Source of the DNA: Siphonodentalium dalli
Taxonomy: Eukaryota > Mollusca > Scaphopoda > Gadilida > Siphonodentaliidae
Direction: 5' to 3'
Assembly (NCBI GenBank): GCA_032622095.1
Contig: CP136064.1
Coordinates: forward strand, 272,885,614-272,949,613
DNA: 64,000 nucleotides
Shown here: positions 47,126 through 60,360 of the stretch, one piece after another
How the letters are laid out: every line of letters begins with the position of its first letter
Numbering within the stretch: position 1 is the stretch's first letter
Program-made: the position numbers and the translations under genes
The notes under the pieces: generated by a model
The model's database searches: none
What the model was told of the DNA's origin: nothing
What the model saw: the letters and a program-made list of their open reading frames with translations, nothing else

Positions 47126-47849
47126 CACATCGCCATATACGCGCCTGCTTTACGTTATTGTAGTATATAGTGTATTGTATACTGCATAACATAAATCAGT
47201 CGCGTGTGTAGAGATTGTATGTAAATGTCAGTGCATGTATAGTCCATTTCAAATTAATCACACAGATACTGAACATGAAAAACATATTTAATGATATTTT
47301 ATTTCACGTGACTAGCTAAGCATAATCCGCGCTTCTGATTGGTTGCTTGATATTTCCTATTACCGATACCCGTAGTTTCGTCCACAAGGCAATCATGTAC
47401 TTCCTAATTTTAGCACACCCACTATCGCGTGGGAAATGCAAATACTGTTTTAGCATGCGCACTATTCCGTAGAGGTTATTTGAAAGTCATCTCCGCCTCG
47501 CTGCAAATGTTCAATATTTGTTGTCCAAATGTCCTTGTATACAACAACTAGACCACAGTAAGTGATCGTAAAGAAATTCTTTATGTTACGTGCGATGTTG
47601 TCCCCATATTTGTTGAGACGATTTTTTATGTTTTTTCCTCCGCTGATCACAATATCACATCGATATTTTTGTCAATTTCCTAAGTTCGTACAACTAAATT
47701 TTCCAAACGAATCTTTGTTTTCGGTAAGAAAAATATTGATTTGATCTGACATTATTGTTTACCAACGACGTCTGCTTTCCATTGCTTTCTAAACAAGCAA
47801 TAATTACTCATGAAATGTGTGATATGGGGCAGCATGAATAGCGTTCGAA

Positions 47850-48000
47850 AAAATATAATAAATATTGCACGGCTTGTCGGTGAATGTGCCAAAATAGTTG
47901 TCATTTGTGGAGTAATAGTCTCCGGGTCGGGGACTAATCACCCACAAGAACCACTATTTTGACATATCACCTCCAAGCCGTGCAATATTTATATAACAGA
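47850..48000. repeat. Foldback element family B, older copy
   Basis: TATTGCACGGCTTGTCGGTGAATGTGCCAAAATAGTTGTC... pairs with ...ACCACTATTTTGACATATCACCTCCAAGCCGTGCAATATT. Same plan and shared words as the copy at 7.9 kb, but arms are diverged. Confidence 0.7.
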
Positions 48001-48164
48001 TGAATGTGTAATCTCCATTGAATGTCATGAAGCCCTTAAGATACATTTTCAGAAAACTTGGTCTGCAGATACAAAAAATCTGCCAAAATTGAGAACTTAT
48101 ATAATATTTAAACACACATACGATCTAGACAGATAAGTAACTCTTAACATCGGCAAATATGAGA

Positions 48165-48290
48165 TTGGGGGTATATTAATGAAGATTCCGACAAGAGATA
48201 TTGTTCTGTGTGTGTTTGTAATCAAGTTGGAGACGAGACACACATTCTCCTCAACTGTCAATCGAATAAACACATGCGATTACAACTGAT
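48165..48290 (+). mobile_element. Fragment of non-LTR retrotransposon C-terminus
   Basis: A plus-strand frame reads RYCSVCVCNQVGDETHILLNCQ, the C-x2-C-type GDE-H-x4-C tail found at the end of many LINE ORF2 proteins. Only about 40 codons remain. A related fragment lies in the opposite orientation 0.7 kb to the right. Confidence 0.55.
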
Positions 48291-48924
48291 CGGCTTACTT
48301 ATTCGGCTAATGGATCAGTATCATCTTCAATAGCTAAATTTCTTCACAGCGCTTATCAAACAGACATCATTGTTTTTGTTTTCTATTCCATGAATGTGCA
48401 CAACGATTTTCTTTATTATTTTGTTTAAAGTGACTTATAGGCGTTATTGGCGGGTGTGTGTTCTTATTGTGTTCTTATTGTGTTACATTGATATCCCTGT
48501 ATGTGATATGTTTTATACACTATACAAACATGTCAATATAATACAATATTCGATCGTTCGGACGTTCGCATGGATCGGTGGGCAACAATAATAGACTTTA
48601 TTCTCCAAGTCAGTTTACATGGAACGGAGACAACGGAATACTTGAAACAATTCCTACCCCGTGTCAAGTGCGGATGAACGATGGTTAACGTAATTAGTTA
48701 ATAAACATATTAGAGTTAATCGGGACGTGACACGGGTTTTGAGAAATAAGAATAGAAAATGTGTTATGTCAGTTTACAGGCTGCCGCCCTGTGAGGTGGA
48801 AGCTACCCTATTTAACCTGGATAACAGGTAGCTAAGGAAGTTTGGATCTCTTTCATCATTTTTGCACTTTTCTTTAAAACAGATGGTCGTGTGCTCCTTA
48901 AAAAGCATTTTCAATTTACCTAAT

Positions 48925-49150
48925 TTAAAGACTGTATGTACTTTTCGAAAAGACAGGAAATAATGATTCCCTCAAATCGGAGAAGATTGGGCTATCAATC
49001 AGGTAGTGTATTTCATCACCGATTGCATTCAGATTGCACAAGGTACATACACGCTGCTCTCTCGGAACGTTATTCCAACTTCCCGATTCTACTGGCAGTT
49101 TATTATTTCTGGTTCTGAATCGAGCCAACGTAGCGCGTTTCAACACCCCG
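48925..49150 (-). mobile_element. Fragment of non-LTR retrotransposon C-terminus
   Basis: The minus-strand frame reads LARFRTRNNKLPVESGSW, then VCTLCNLNAIGDEIHYLIDS, the zinc-knuckle-like end of LINE ORF2 proteins. One expected cysteine is serine here, and no RT domain adjoins it. Confidence 0.7.
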
Positions 49151-49215
49151 TGAACTGTACAGTTACTTCTGATTTACTTCACTGTAATCGCAGCTATACC
49201 TGAGTAGTTTAAACA

Positions 49216-51001
49216 CAGTGGCCGGATTCGTCATCTCTGGTTTAAACTTGGTATACTTAAACATCTAGGTTTAAACCGCCGTGAGTCAGCAAATTCCGTC
49301 TAAGTGAGGCATTCGTCATCTCTGGTTTAAACCTGGTCCAGCCAGACCAGTGGTTTAGCAGTAGTGCCTCTGTATAGTCGAGATAATTAAACGCACTTTC
49401 CTAATGCGGACCGCCTCGTTTTCTTGATGGCGAAAATCAATAATAACGACAACGAAATTTATAAGCGAGAAGCGGTCACACATATAATGCGTATGAGGAT
49501 AAGTTTTTATCAATTTAAATATTGTTTTTGCGTTTTATAAGCTTAACCCGGCAACTAAACCATCAAATTCGGCGGTCCAACTAAACCAGATTTATCGAGG
49601 CTAAACTTGAGATGACGACTCTTTTCTTCATCGCGGTTTATAATTGTTAAACGATCAGTCAAAGGGTGAGGGCGTGTCTTTGTGGCAACTGCCGACTGGT
49701 GTTATGTCACAATTGATTCATTCACACGCGAGCTTTGTTCAGATATGGACATGTTCCTAAATATATGATTTTACAAAAACTATCTTGTGGTTTCTTTTTG
49801 TTTGGCTTGTGGCAATCACAGGTACTGGTGTTTTCTACGAATTCATTTGAAGGGTTCAACGTTTTAATTTTTACACCAAAACGATGCTACTGCATGCCCA
49901 GATATGCTATTCACATACTTTGCTATCCTAAACTTATATTGCTATATGAGTCAAATTGTATGACTTATTGTGATATAGATCATGCCACAAAGCTCTACTA
50001 TGGCTACGCCCATAAATTATCATAATATTCTATCAGTTCAAAACATGGGAACCTTTTTGATTTTCTGCATGACGGGAAATTTATGACATTGAAAAAAAAA
50101 ATCAACGCATTTAATATATTTCTTTATTAAAAAGCTGTCCATCTGCATTGTTGCCCACTTCCAACAGTTCACATGCCGCTTATCGTGTGCACTCATAAGC
50201 AACTTGCCTTTACTTGACTGACCTTTTGGTTCAGGATTGATTCGATTATGGAGACATTTTATTCAGCGCACATTTTGATCATTTGAACATTTTAATTTAA
50301 AAAACAATTTAATAAAATTTAAAACAAAATAATTGTTAATTTAAATTTTATGTTTTGTTTCTTTTTAGATTCAACTCCTTACTCAATTTAACACAATTGT
50401 TTTATTTATTTTTAAATCCAAATTTTTAAAACCTAACGCCGTTATGCCACACGAATCACCGCACCTAATTTAATTGAAATCGGTCCAGGGGTATTGGAGA
50501 ACAGTTGCGAACAGACCAACGGGCATACAAATAGACAGCTCCAATACCCTTTACTATATACAGATATACATGTAAATACACCAATTTTTTTCTTTGCGGG
50601 TGAAGCATCTTGCAGAAATCAATCACAAACAAAGTGATGAACAGAGCGTGAAACTCGTGTTGAGAGACATGCCCTTTGTTAAATTGATTTAATCTCAGAA
50701 TGAGATCTGATCAATAGTCAATGAGCGATACTTGTTTCTCAATGAATAAATCCATTGAGCGTGAACGCGGTCACGATAATTTATGACTTGTCAATAACCA
50801 TGATATCGGCTTATCTTTTAGTCCGATTGGTAAGAGGGTAGTTCGATTGTATAATCATATCTCTGAATCGAGTTGTCAATTAGCTGGCAACTAAACGACA
50901 AAAAATGCCCTCTTAGACCCGGTTTGGCTGCTCCGCCAATGTAGGTTTAAGCCAGGTTTAAACTCGGAGGTTTAAACCTGAGATGACTAATCTGGCCAGT
51001 G
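49216..51001. mobile_element. TIR element with repeated GGTTTAAAC blocks
   Basis: CAGTGGCCGGATTCGTCATCTC at the left and its diverged inverse GAGATGACTAATCTGGCCAGTG at the right bound 1.79 kb. Further GTCATCTC...GGTTTAAAC motifs recur inside at 49.32 and 49.59 kb. A 96-codon plus frame at 49735 is not recognisable. No clear target duplication was found. Confidence 0.5.
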
Positions 51002-52246
51002 TATCATGGGTATACCGTGGCAGGCGATAACTCTGTATACGGTAAATTGCTTGAAACATTGTCATACACGTTGTAGACCTGCTACGCTCCTGTGGTGCAA
51101 TACAGTTTTGTTTGAGCGCAAATTTAATGTAGATCGGAATATGGCAAACACTGGCGATATAAGCCCGATATTTGGCGCTAATGTAGCGCTCTCAGTATAT
51201 GACTTGTTCTGACTGGTACTGTAGTTCTATATGTACAGATGCACAAGGGTACCGTGCTATTGTCTACATGTATACCGTAGGGTCATAGTTCGTTTACCTG
51301 CCATCGATTTGATTGACTCCAGACGGCGCATAGTTCCAATCCAGTTCAACGACTCCAATAAAGAGGTTCAGATCTTTCCCTATAACGAGAGCATTAATAA
51401 AAATATAATAACTCTATGGCGAAAAGTGGGGAACAAAAATCGTCCGAGGCCCGATACAAAATTGAAAATTTGGCCTCTAACGCGAAAAGTTGGGCAACGA
51501 ACATCGGCCGCTGGGGTAGTAAAATTGAAACGTTGGCATCTAAAGCGAAAAGCGGCATGAAGTGACTAATTGTCTATCTCTTCCAAGAATTTTTGCATAT
51601 ATACTGGTCCCCGCATCATCAGACAACAACAACCTCGTTTCTACAAAAGACGCTTTAGTTATCAGAATCTATTAATTATCAAAACTATGGTATAAAATGT
51701 TTAAAAACGTTTTTGTTCAGCGCAATTTGGTATCGAGGGTATGTCAGTCGGCTCGTCGAATATTTGGTAGGCCGCCAAATATTCGAGGTGGCGAAAAATA
51801 ACAGATTTTAAAAATATATATCTGATAACTCTGAGCTTTGATGGGTGGGTTCCTCGACTCGAATCAGACATTTGTTTTCCCGAAGCCAAAGAAATAGTAA
51901 TTTATGAGTTGTGTATCTTCACGATACGACTTTAACTATGCTAAACCCTCAAATATGTTGTATGTATCCCCATAACATTTAAAGATGGTGTATCTATTCC
52001 CTGAACTTTGTGTGTACATTCGGGCGTGTAAAATACTAACTATGAGTTATTGAAACCAGTCGTATGGAGATTGTGTCATTAGTAACTGATATGTTCTATG
52101 AATTATTTTCTATGAATCGGGACAACATAATTATGTGGTTATCTTTAGAACATTAATAAATTGGGTATAGCTTCTAGAACATTTGTATATGAAATATTGT
52201 AATGCGTTTGTTCGAACTCATCAGTGTTTGTGTGTTATTGTTATTG
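51002..52246. other. No gene recognised
   Basis: A 109-codon plus frame at 51231 ends in loosely repeated GCGAAAAGT.GGGCAACGAA blocks (51.41-51.55 kb) and has no recognisable domain. Otherwise AT-rich unique-looking sequence. Confidence 0.4.
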
Positions 52247-55200
52247 TAGTCTGGTCGAATAAAGGTTTGACCTAGAACAAATTTGGACTAAATTGGTTTG
52301 TATACCATTTTGAAGAGAAATATATCCTCTATAACATATCCAAAATCCGCTAAAATCCGCTTTGAACAATTTTTTGTAATTCAAGATGGCGTCCAAGATG
52401 GCTGCCATTTCCGGTAAATAAGTTATACGCAATTATAGTGAGAAAATCTTGTCATATGTATACACTGGTATACATTTTTGTGAAGCTAAGACATAACCCC
52501 ACCGTTTTATTCCAAACTTGGAACTCCCCGTCATAAATGGCCGCCAAAATGGCGACCGGAAGTGGATTTTTTTACGTGTTTCACTAATATCTTTAAGATA
52601 AGTTTCTACTGTTTGGAACTGGTTGAGAATTTTGACTTTATTTTGTATTTAACATCTTAACTGACCATTGGAGCAAAGAAATATGCCATTCATGCGCTCC
52701 CTACCCTTCCGATCGCTCAAAACTTCGATTTTACAGAACGCGGTATAACATATAACAAAATATCACCCTTGGGATTCTAGTAAATTGTTGATTTGTCACA
52801 TATATTCCAAACATTATTCACTGCTGTTCCGAAAAGGTTCCAGATTGTGAATCACTTGGTTATTAAAAATGCTACTTATTCAACTAAATGTTATATTCTG
52901 GTTGTCCCAGAACCTTAAGAGGCATGAAAGTTCATTTAAAGGGTGTAGTTTGGATTTTGCCGAAAATTTCTTTGGGGATTCTGTCCATTTTTGTATTAAC
53001 TGAAATAGTCAGAACGTTGAAACGGAACTGAGAGGGATCATAGTAGGTGGCTACACTGGCCCATTGTAATCAAAATTGGTCAATGTAATACCGTGTGTAT
53101 GTCTGTTGAATGTATGGCTATAGGTGAGGTGAGTATGTATACGGGAAGTTATTGTATTCATGAACGATATGAAGTTATACAATGTATGACTATATGGTCA
53201 TGTATGGGGTGTCCACGTTGAGTTGTATAGGTATATAAGGAGTAGCTTATGGCCATGACCGTCATGTATGAGGTGTACATGTATGCAGGGAGTTGTTGGC
53301 CATTGAAGTGGTGTATGTGTACATCGAGATTAGCTACATTGTCCATCTTTGCGTTGTGTTGTGTATGCATATATGGAGTGACTGTGTGGTCATGGGTGGG
53401 ATGTACATGTGTACATTGTGTGGCTGTATTGCCATGGGTGGGTGTATATGTATACACGCGTTTGCTGTATGCTAATGAATGGGTTGTATTGATAAATATG
53501 GAGTGGTTATATGGTTATGGGTAATATGTATGTATATGTGTACATATACATGGAATGACTGCAGAGTCAATATTGTTGAAGTGTATATGCATACCTGGAG
53601 TACAGCTTAATAGTCACTGGCGGGCTTGTGTATATAGATAGTGACATCATGGTCATGGGTGGGATGTACACGTTTATATGTTGTGGCTGTATTATCATTG
53701 CTGTGTACCGGTATACAGTGAATAGCTGAATGCTCATGGATGTGGTGTGTAAGAATACAGCGAGTGGCTGAATTGACATTGTTGAGCTGTATTTGTGCAA
53801 GTCTGAAGTGTACGAATGGCCGTGTGTGTCGGGTATAGGCATATCTAGAAGGATTGTATGGTAATTGATAAGGTATATATATACACCTGGAGTGACTATG
53901 GTCATAGGTTAACCAATGCCAACCAATACAGGTAAGTATAGGCTAACAAATATATGTAAGTGGGTATCTGACAAGGTGACCCATTTGTCCGCGTCAGCGA
54001 AAATCACACCTAGCCCTCCGGAATGACAATAACAAGTCAGAATGGAGCACTGTCTAACGGACCATAAGGTCTTTCCGTTTGTCAATATAAGTATAGTGAA
54101 ATAAATAATGGCTTACATCCTGGCCTATTCCCCAGACAATGGTAGTGGTACATAAATGTATGGATGTTAAGAGAAAGGGAATGATGTCTGTTAGGCATAC
54201 TACAGAATATTCTAGGCTACATATATGATGACCAAGGTCCCAATTTCTCGCAGACAAATTGATCCCCGTTCTAATGACACGAATATTGAGTTGGAAGCTG
54301 GGTCCTGGAGCAGTTTTTTTAAAAATAGTTTTAGAACGTACCCCACAAAAACAAGATTTTATTTTATGCCAAACATAGAGTTTAGACATTTTTGGAAATT
54401 ACTCCCAATGAGTTTAAAAGATGCCAAAATGTTTGGATAAGATCAACATCAGTTCCAGATCGCTGACTATATGCCATACTAAGCAAATGTCACATTACGT
54501 TTCAACTAATTACCTGCAAGACGCGAGCCCTTGTATATCTTGCATGGCTATATTACTATGATGTGGCCAATATGTATATATGGAGTGCCAGTGTGGCAAA
54601 TTAATGGTGGGTGAATTGGTATAGAGGGAGTGACTGTATGATCACCGTGGTTTATGCTTATACAGCGAGAGGCTGAATTGTCATGGTGAGGTCTATATGC
54701 AATTTGGAGTGTATGAATGGCCGTGTGCGCGTTGCGGGATATCTAGAAGGACTGTAACGCCATTGATGAGGTTTATATGTATATTATATATAACTTTAAA
54801 GACTCTATGTTTTTGGTTGGGCGTATATGTATATTTTGAGTGGATATATGGCCATGTATGTCGCAAATATATATGCAGGGAGTGACGTTATGACCCCTGG
54901 TGAGGCAAATATGTATACAAGAAGTAATGTATGCTCATGAATGTGGCGATAATATATACCGGGAGTGACTATATTGTCATCGTTTGGATGTATATATTGA
55001 GTACCTATATGGCCATGCATTTGGCAAATATATACATATACATGGAGTGACCGTATTACCAATGGTGAGGCGAATAGGTATACAGGATGTTACTGTATGT
55101 TCATGAATGTCGTGACTATATGGCCATGGGTCAGGTGTAGGAGTATACCTGGTGTACCTGCATGTTTACCCATGGCTATATGGCCATGTGTTGGCTGTAC

Positions 55201-56806
55201 GTGCATATCCATGTGTGGCTGTATAGTAGTAGGTGAGGTGTATAAAGCGAGTGACATACGTTCATTTATGTGGTGTTCATGTATACGTGGAGTGACTGCA
55301 TGGGCATGTGTAAGTTGCACTTGGTAACTATCGACTTCCCATCCCTATAACTCAAGGATATGTTAACCGATAGAGAGATCATATCAGAGTGTCTCTTAAT
55401 GCCGTTTGGTATGCAATACTAATGAAACGGTTGTCATGACAATAGTATATAAGTTAATAAATTTAGATGCTAATGGGCCAGAGTAGCCACATAATATGAT
55501 CCCTCTCAGTTCCGTTCAACGTTCTGCCAATTTACGTTCAAAGACAGACAGAATCCCAAAATAAGTTTTCGGCAAAAATTCATACTGCATCCATTAAACT
55601 GATTTGTCATGCCCCACACTGTACTGGGACAACCAGAATATAACATTTAGTTATCAGTTGATAAAGTAGCATGTTTAATAACCAAGTGAGTCACAATTTG
55701 CAACCTTTTCGGAATAGCTTGTAATACTGTTCGGAATAAATACGACAAATAAACTTTTTACCATATTTGGTTGCCATTTTGTAAGCCATCTTGAGTAATT
55801 TTGTCTAAAACATCTCAGTGTCAAACATTTAAGATGGATCAAAAATAAAAATCACATTTGATACCAAAGATAGTTCCATTTTACTTTTAAAAATGGTGCA
55901 AACCCGAAACGTTATTTGTTTCCCGATTTTGATGCCAATTTTGTGCAAAAAATCCCATAATTCTGGTAATTTCAGTGGTTAAAATAGTAAAAGTTAATCA
56001 AGGTGCATCATAAATGTTAGTATTCAATGTACATAAGACAGAATAGTCAATTTTATTCATCAACTACAACTTATAAGTGGTTGCACGTCACGCTGGTGCA
56101 ATATTTACCATTTTTCATATTTTGGCCGCCACTTTGGCAGCTATTGTGAGCCAAAGTTACAATTTTGATACCATTGAGTCGGAATATTCATAAGAAATAG
56201 AATGCATCACTTCCATTACACAGTCCTGCCAATTTTTTATGAAATATGACTAGAATCCCACATTGTGATTTTTTTGTGAAATATTATACCACGTTCTGTA
56301 AACTCGATTTTTTGATTGATCGGAAGGGGTGGGGACCCCACTTATGGCATATTTTATTTCCCCGATGGTCTGTTAAAATGCTAAATACAAAATAAAGTCA
56401 CAATTCTCAACTAGTTTCAAACAGCAGAAATTTATCTTAAAGATATCAGTTAAAAACGTAACATTTTCAACTTCCGGTCGCCATTTTGACTGCCATCTTG
56501 GGCGTTATGTTCCAATTTTGGCATCACAATGTGGCGTTATGCCTTAGCTTCACAAAAATGTATACTTATCTATACATATGACACGATATTATGACTATAA
56601 TTGCATCAAATTGCAACACACTGACTTAACGGAAAATGGCAGCCATGTTGGACGCCATCTTGAATTACAAAAAATACTCAAAGCGGATTTTAGCGGATTT
56701 TGGATATGTTATAGAGGAGATCTTCCTCTTAAAAATGATATATAAACCAACTTAGTCCGAATTTATTCTAGGTTGACCCTAAAATTTTAGTTTATCGACC
56801 AGACTA
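52247..56806. mobile_element. Giant foldback element with minisatellite core
   Basis: The left arm (52247 to about 53065) and right arm (about 55480-56806) are inverted copies: both ends read TAGTCTGGTCGA..., both contain the AAGATGGCGTCC / AAATCCGCTAAAATCCGC block and an inner GAGAGGGATCAT block. The right arm holds about 0.5 kb absent from the left. Between them lie about 2.2 kb of degenerate short repeats (GGAGTGACTGTATGGTCATGGG-type words with TATATGTATAC), interrupted at 53.93-54.53 kb by unrelated sequence. No transposase frame is seen. Confidence 0.75.
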
Positions 56807-58343
56807 TTGATGTTGTTGTAGACATTGGTGATGAAGTCAGAGAGAAGGGGATTTGATATCAAGCTCAAGTCAGGCGCTTTTTATCAATGGAGCCATCTCG
56901 TAGATTTATAGATTTTCCAACAGTGCATCTCTACTGACATTAGATACACATTATGATCCATAACCAAATAAAATAACTAAATTTGTTTTCTCTTCTGCCA
57001 TTAGTATCAATTTATGAACCACAACCAAATTAAAATAAACCAGTTTTGTTTCTCTAAACTTGTGAATTCTACGCGTGGATCAATTAGCTCTTTGACTAAA
57101 TCATAGTATGTGGGACTCATACTCGAAGCGTGTTTATTTATAGAGATCCATGTAACGATGAGTGAAAGGATGTGTGATTGTTATTGATAGCGTGTGTGAG
57201 ATCAGCTACTTTGCTAATTTTGTAACAATATTTATCATATATTTAATTGTGATCGATAAAAAATAACAAAAAGAGATTCTCAAACCCGGCCGTGCAGTTT
57301 TGCCTCTCTTCTAGCTGACATTACTTTCATTTCATAATCAATAACCAAATTAAAATAAAAAAGTTTTGTTTCTCTTCTTAAATTAATTACACTTTATAGA
57401 CCACAGCCAAATTAAAATAAGTTTGTTGGCTCTATTGAAAAAATAACCAAAATCGAATTACATCATTGTTACCGCAAGGCGATGTTATAGTAAGCACTTA
57501 TCATGAGACACGACCAGAACAGGCCAACACACACACACACACACACATCCATCATCACACATGCGCGCGTACCAAGACATCATATCCACGAAACGAAACT
57601 TAACCAAACTAAATTTAATAAGAAATCCCTCTTTATATGTCACTATCTCTTTGACCGATCTTGTAATTGGATACATATTGTGTTTGATGGATATATGCTC
57701 CCGATAGCCAAAAGCGTAAAATAAAGGAGTAAATACAACGCATTAGAAGGCACATATTCTAACCGACCTTGTCGAATTCAAAATGGGTGTCATCTTTTAT
57801 GTGCTGCACAGCGAAAGGAAAACAGAAAACCACGACTATCCAGACTGATTTTAGAGCGAGGAATTAGTCTTTCGAGATTTATGTTTGAGAATGATCAACA
57901 ACACTTGCCATGAAGGTCCGGAATAGAATGGTGATTGAACCCTTGGACCAAAATTATTTATCACACCGTATACCCATGTAGCGTGGTACATACGACAACC
58001 ACAAGCCATGCCCAGAACATATTCACTAATACATTGCCTGAATATAATTATAAAATTAGACAGCTTTGAAAAAAGCGCTGACACCACTCGCTATGTCGAT
58101 AACTCCCAATGCCAACTTATGAAACAAATCGGCTTTGGTAACATGAATGTCATGGATATTGATAAAATAAAGAGGTAGTTGCTGACACATTAACCCTTTC
58201 AATAATATATGGATTCTACCATTCGTACCAAAAAATATGCATTTGAATGGTCTATTAATTCGGAGGGGAGTTCAGGATACATGTACATAAGCATGCGACG
58301 GATTGAAAAGTAGATCAGAAAAGTGCAGACGAATTTATATGCA
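56807..58343. other. No gene; diverged tandem units and (AC)n
   Basis: 56.94-57.43 kb holds three or four diverged ACCAAATTAAAATAAA...AGTTTTGTTTCTCTT units. (AC)n lies at about 57527-57548. A minus-strand hydrophobic frame at 57.78-57.85 kb has no ATG and was not accepted as a signal-peptide exon. Confidence 0.45.
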
Positions 58344-58412
58344 TTGGTAGGAAATTATTAGATAATAATGGTCATTTGTTGACCTTATTATCTGAACATT
58401 TCCTACGGAACT
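58344..58412. repeat. Foldback repeat, family E copy 2
   Basis: GGTAGGAAATTATTAGATAATAATGGTCA pairs with TGACCTTATTATCTGAACATTTCCTAC. Same arms as the copy at 1.84 kb. Confidence 0.5.
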
Positions 58413-58469
58413 ACTTGTCAATGGGTAATATGGACTTGTTCCGGTGCGTTGAACTGATATAAGTTAGTA

Positions 58470-58990
58470 TGCATGCATGTTGTCGACTGACATCGCGGAA
58501 AATCTTAATAAAAAATATCGACCCGACCAATCCATTGAAAACATTGTCTGAACTACGCTCAATTGTAATTCAATTGAGTATTTGTCACTAGAAACAAGCA
58601 TTCTGATTGGCCGAGAGCGGCTAACTTTCGTTTTCGATTCACCGACATCGGCCGCTTCAGCGTGCATCAAATCTGAATGTAGCACGGTCAAATTTCATCG
58701 GCGCAGAACGAGTAGCGAAACCAGCCAACCCGCCCCACAAGAAATGGTTACGGAGCAGTGTTCCGAGTAACAGGGTACCCGAGTAACAGGGTATGTTTAT
58801 CTCCTAATTGTAAATATTCAGTTCTCGAGTCGGGACGCAACTATAGACGATAAACTAACGAAAATGACTTCGCCAACGAGAGTCACTGCTTTTGATTAAT
58901 ATATAATAACTACGGTGTGTGTTGTCAATTTGAATATAATATTTAAATATAATATTATTCTCCATTTATATTTGATAACCACACCGGGGG
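58470..58990. repeat. Dispersed repeat family H, copy 3 (inverted)
   Basis: Inverse of copy 1: AATTGTAAATATTCAG.TCTCGAGTCGGGACGCAACTATAGACGATAAACTAACGAAAATGA, then the ACACACCGTAGTT block. The region 58.56-58.77 between its halves is extra relative to copy 1. Confidence 0.55.
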
Positions 58991-59310
58991 TGTTTCCTAT
59001 GTCACTTTAATATACGCTCAAAAGTGAAAGAACCCATTGTGTTATTCTAATTTATATTGTATTCACTGATATTACAGTTATAATTAAAATGTATTTTGTG
59101 TTGGAATTCGACATATTTATGGGGGGAATAAAGGGAAGAATACGGGAACTATATTTTTATATTCTGCGGATGGTGAAGTAGCATTGCGTGAACAGGCATC
59201 GATCAGCTGATGGCTTCGGAAACGATGCATCGATTGATGCCGATTGTGAAATCATTTAACGTCGTAAATGGTGAATTTCTTTGGAAATGCGTAACAGAAA
59301 AAAGAATATC

Positions 59311-59442
59311 TAGTGTGTTTTGAGTGGATACCGAAAAATATGTCATTCGTGACCGTGACAAATGTTTATTTTATTCTTTATACAATAAACATTTGTCTCG
59401 CTCACTCATGACATATTTTTCGGTATCCACTCAAAAACACTA
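59311..59442. repeat. Foldback element, long near-perfect arms
   Basis: TAGTGTGTTTTGAGTGGATACCGAAAAATATGTCA... and ACAAATGTTTATT pair with AATAAACATTTGT...TGACATATTTTTCGGTATCCACTCAAAAACACTA. Arms of about 58 bases around a short AT loop. Confidence 0.8.
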
Positions 59443-60360
59443 CATAATCTCTATTAATACGCCATTGGAATTAGGTAGGCCGACTTCTGCCAAATAGTTT
59501 GCGCCCTATATTTCGTATTAACAAAATAAAGTCGCTTGTGCGATAATTTTAATGTTACATGCGATAAGCACCGAACATATTAAACAATAGCATCATTTTG
59601 GGATAATTTCGACATCAAACTTTTGAATAACCAAGCTAAGTATAATTAATAGAATTGGCAAACTGTAAATCGGCCTAACGACAATTAATATAAAATACAA
59701 AATAAAGGCCGGCGGCTGTTTCAAACGTGACTAAATTTATATGGCTGTGCGCCCTCACACTGCCATACGTAGCACGCGGGAAGTCGGTAGCTGAGAGGTA
59801 CATTTGTATTATACTGGTCTCTCGTGCTAGCGGACCGGATATTGCAACCTGCATGGTCAGGGTATTCTGACGAAAATCAGAACTCGATCAGGTACCAAGT
59901 TTGTCAGGCTGTAAAGTTTCATTCGAGATAACTAAATACAGTCCGAATCCAAAATGCGCAGTTCCCCCATTACAACATCAATTGTTGAGGTATGTTGTCG
60001 GGCGCAAACATTAATGGCTGACCCGTGTACACTGTACACACCTCGGCATGTGCACGTCGAAGAACACTACTAGAGTCACCACAAGATTACAAAGTTACTC
60101 GGTCAATGAACAAAACTATGTAAACAAACGATTATTCAAGAAAACAAATTAGCCGACAAAGAACCACTTTTGCGATACACTCTGATGCAGTAAAGTTATA
60201 AGCGGTATATGTATGCCGTTTATATCATGTGTTGATCGGGTTCCACTATGCTATATTAACACACTACCGTTAATTACAACCCACACCTTCTTGGCGTCAT
60301 GCCATTTTCATACATTTTGAAAAATACTGTCAATCATGACAACCATTCGTGAATCAATAA
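59443..60360. other. No gene recognised
   Basis: Unique-looking sequence without coding support on either strand. Confidence 0.4.

Noticed and set aside
46924-47136. Frames with long Tyr-Ile runs
   Set aside because: They are translations of the (TA)n expansion in a family A hairpin.
53158-55327. Several 60-112 codon frames rich in Thr/His/Tyr or Cys/Val
   Set aside because: All lie in the minisatellite core of the foldback element; the frames are products of the short repeat.
57740-57850. Minus-strand hydrophobic stretch (SVWIVVVFCFPFAVQ) as the oxidase signal peptide
   Set aside because: No ATG, stop codons close on both sides, and nothing after it resembles the start of domain 1.
58464-58770. 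Overlapping open frames on both strands
   Set aside because: They sit in a diverged dispersed repeat (family H) and show no recognisable protein.
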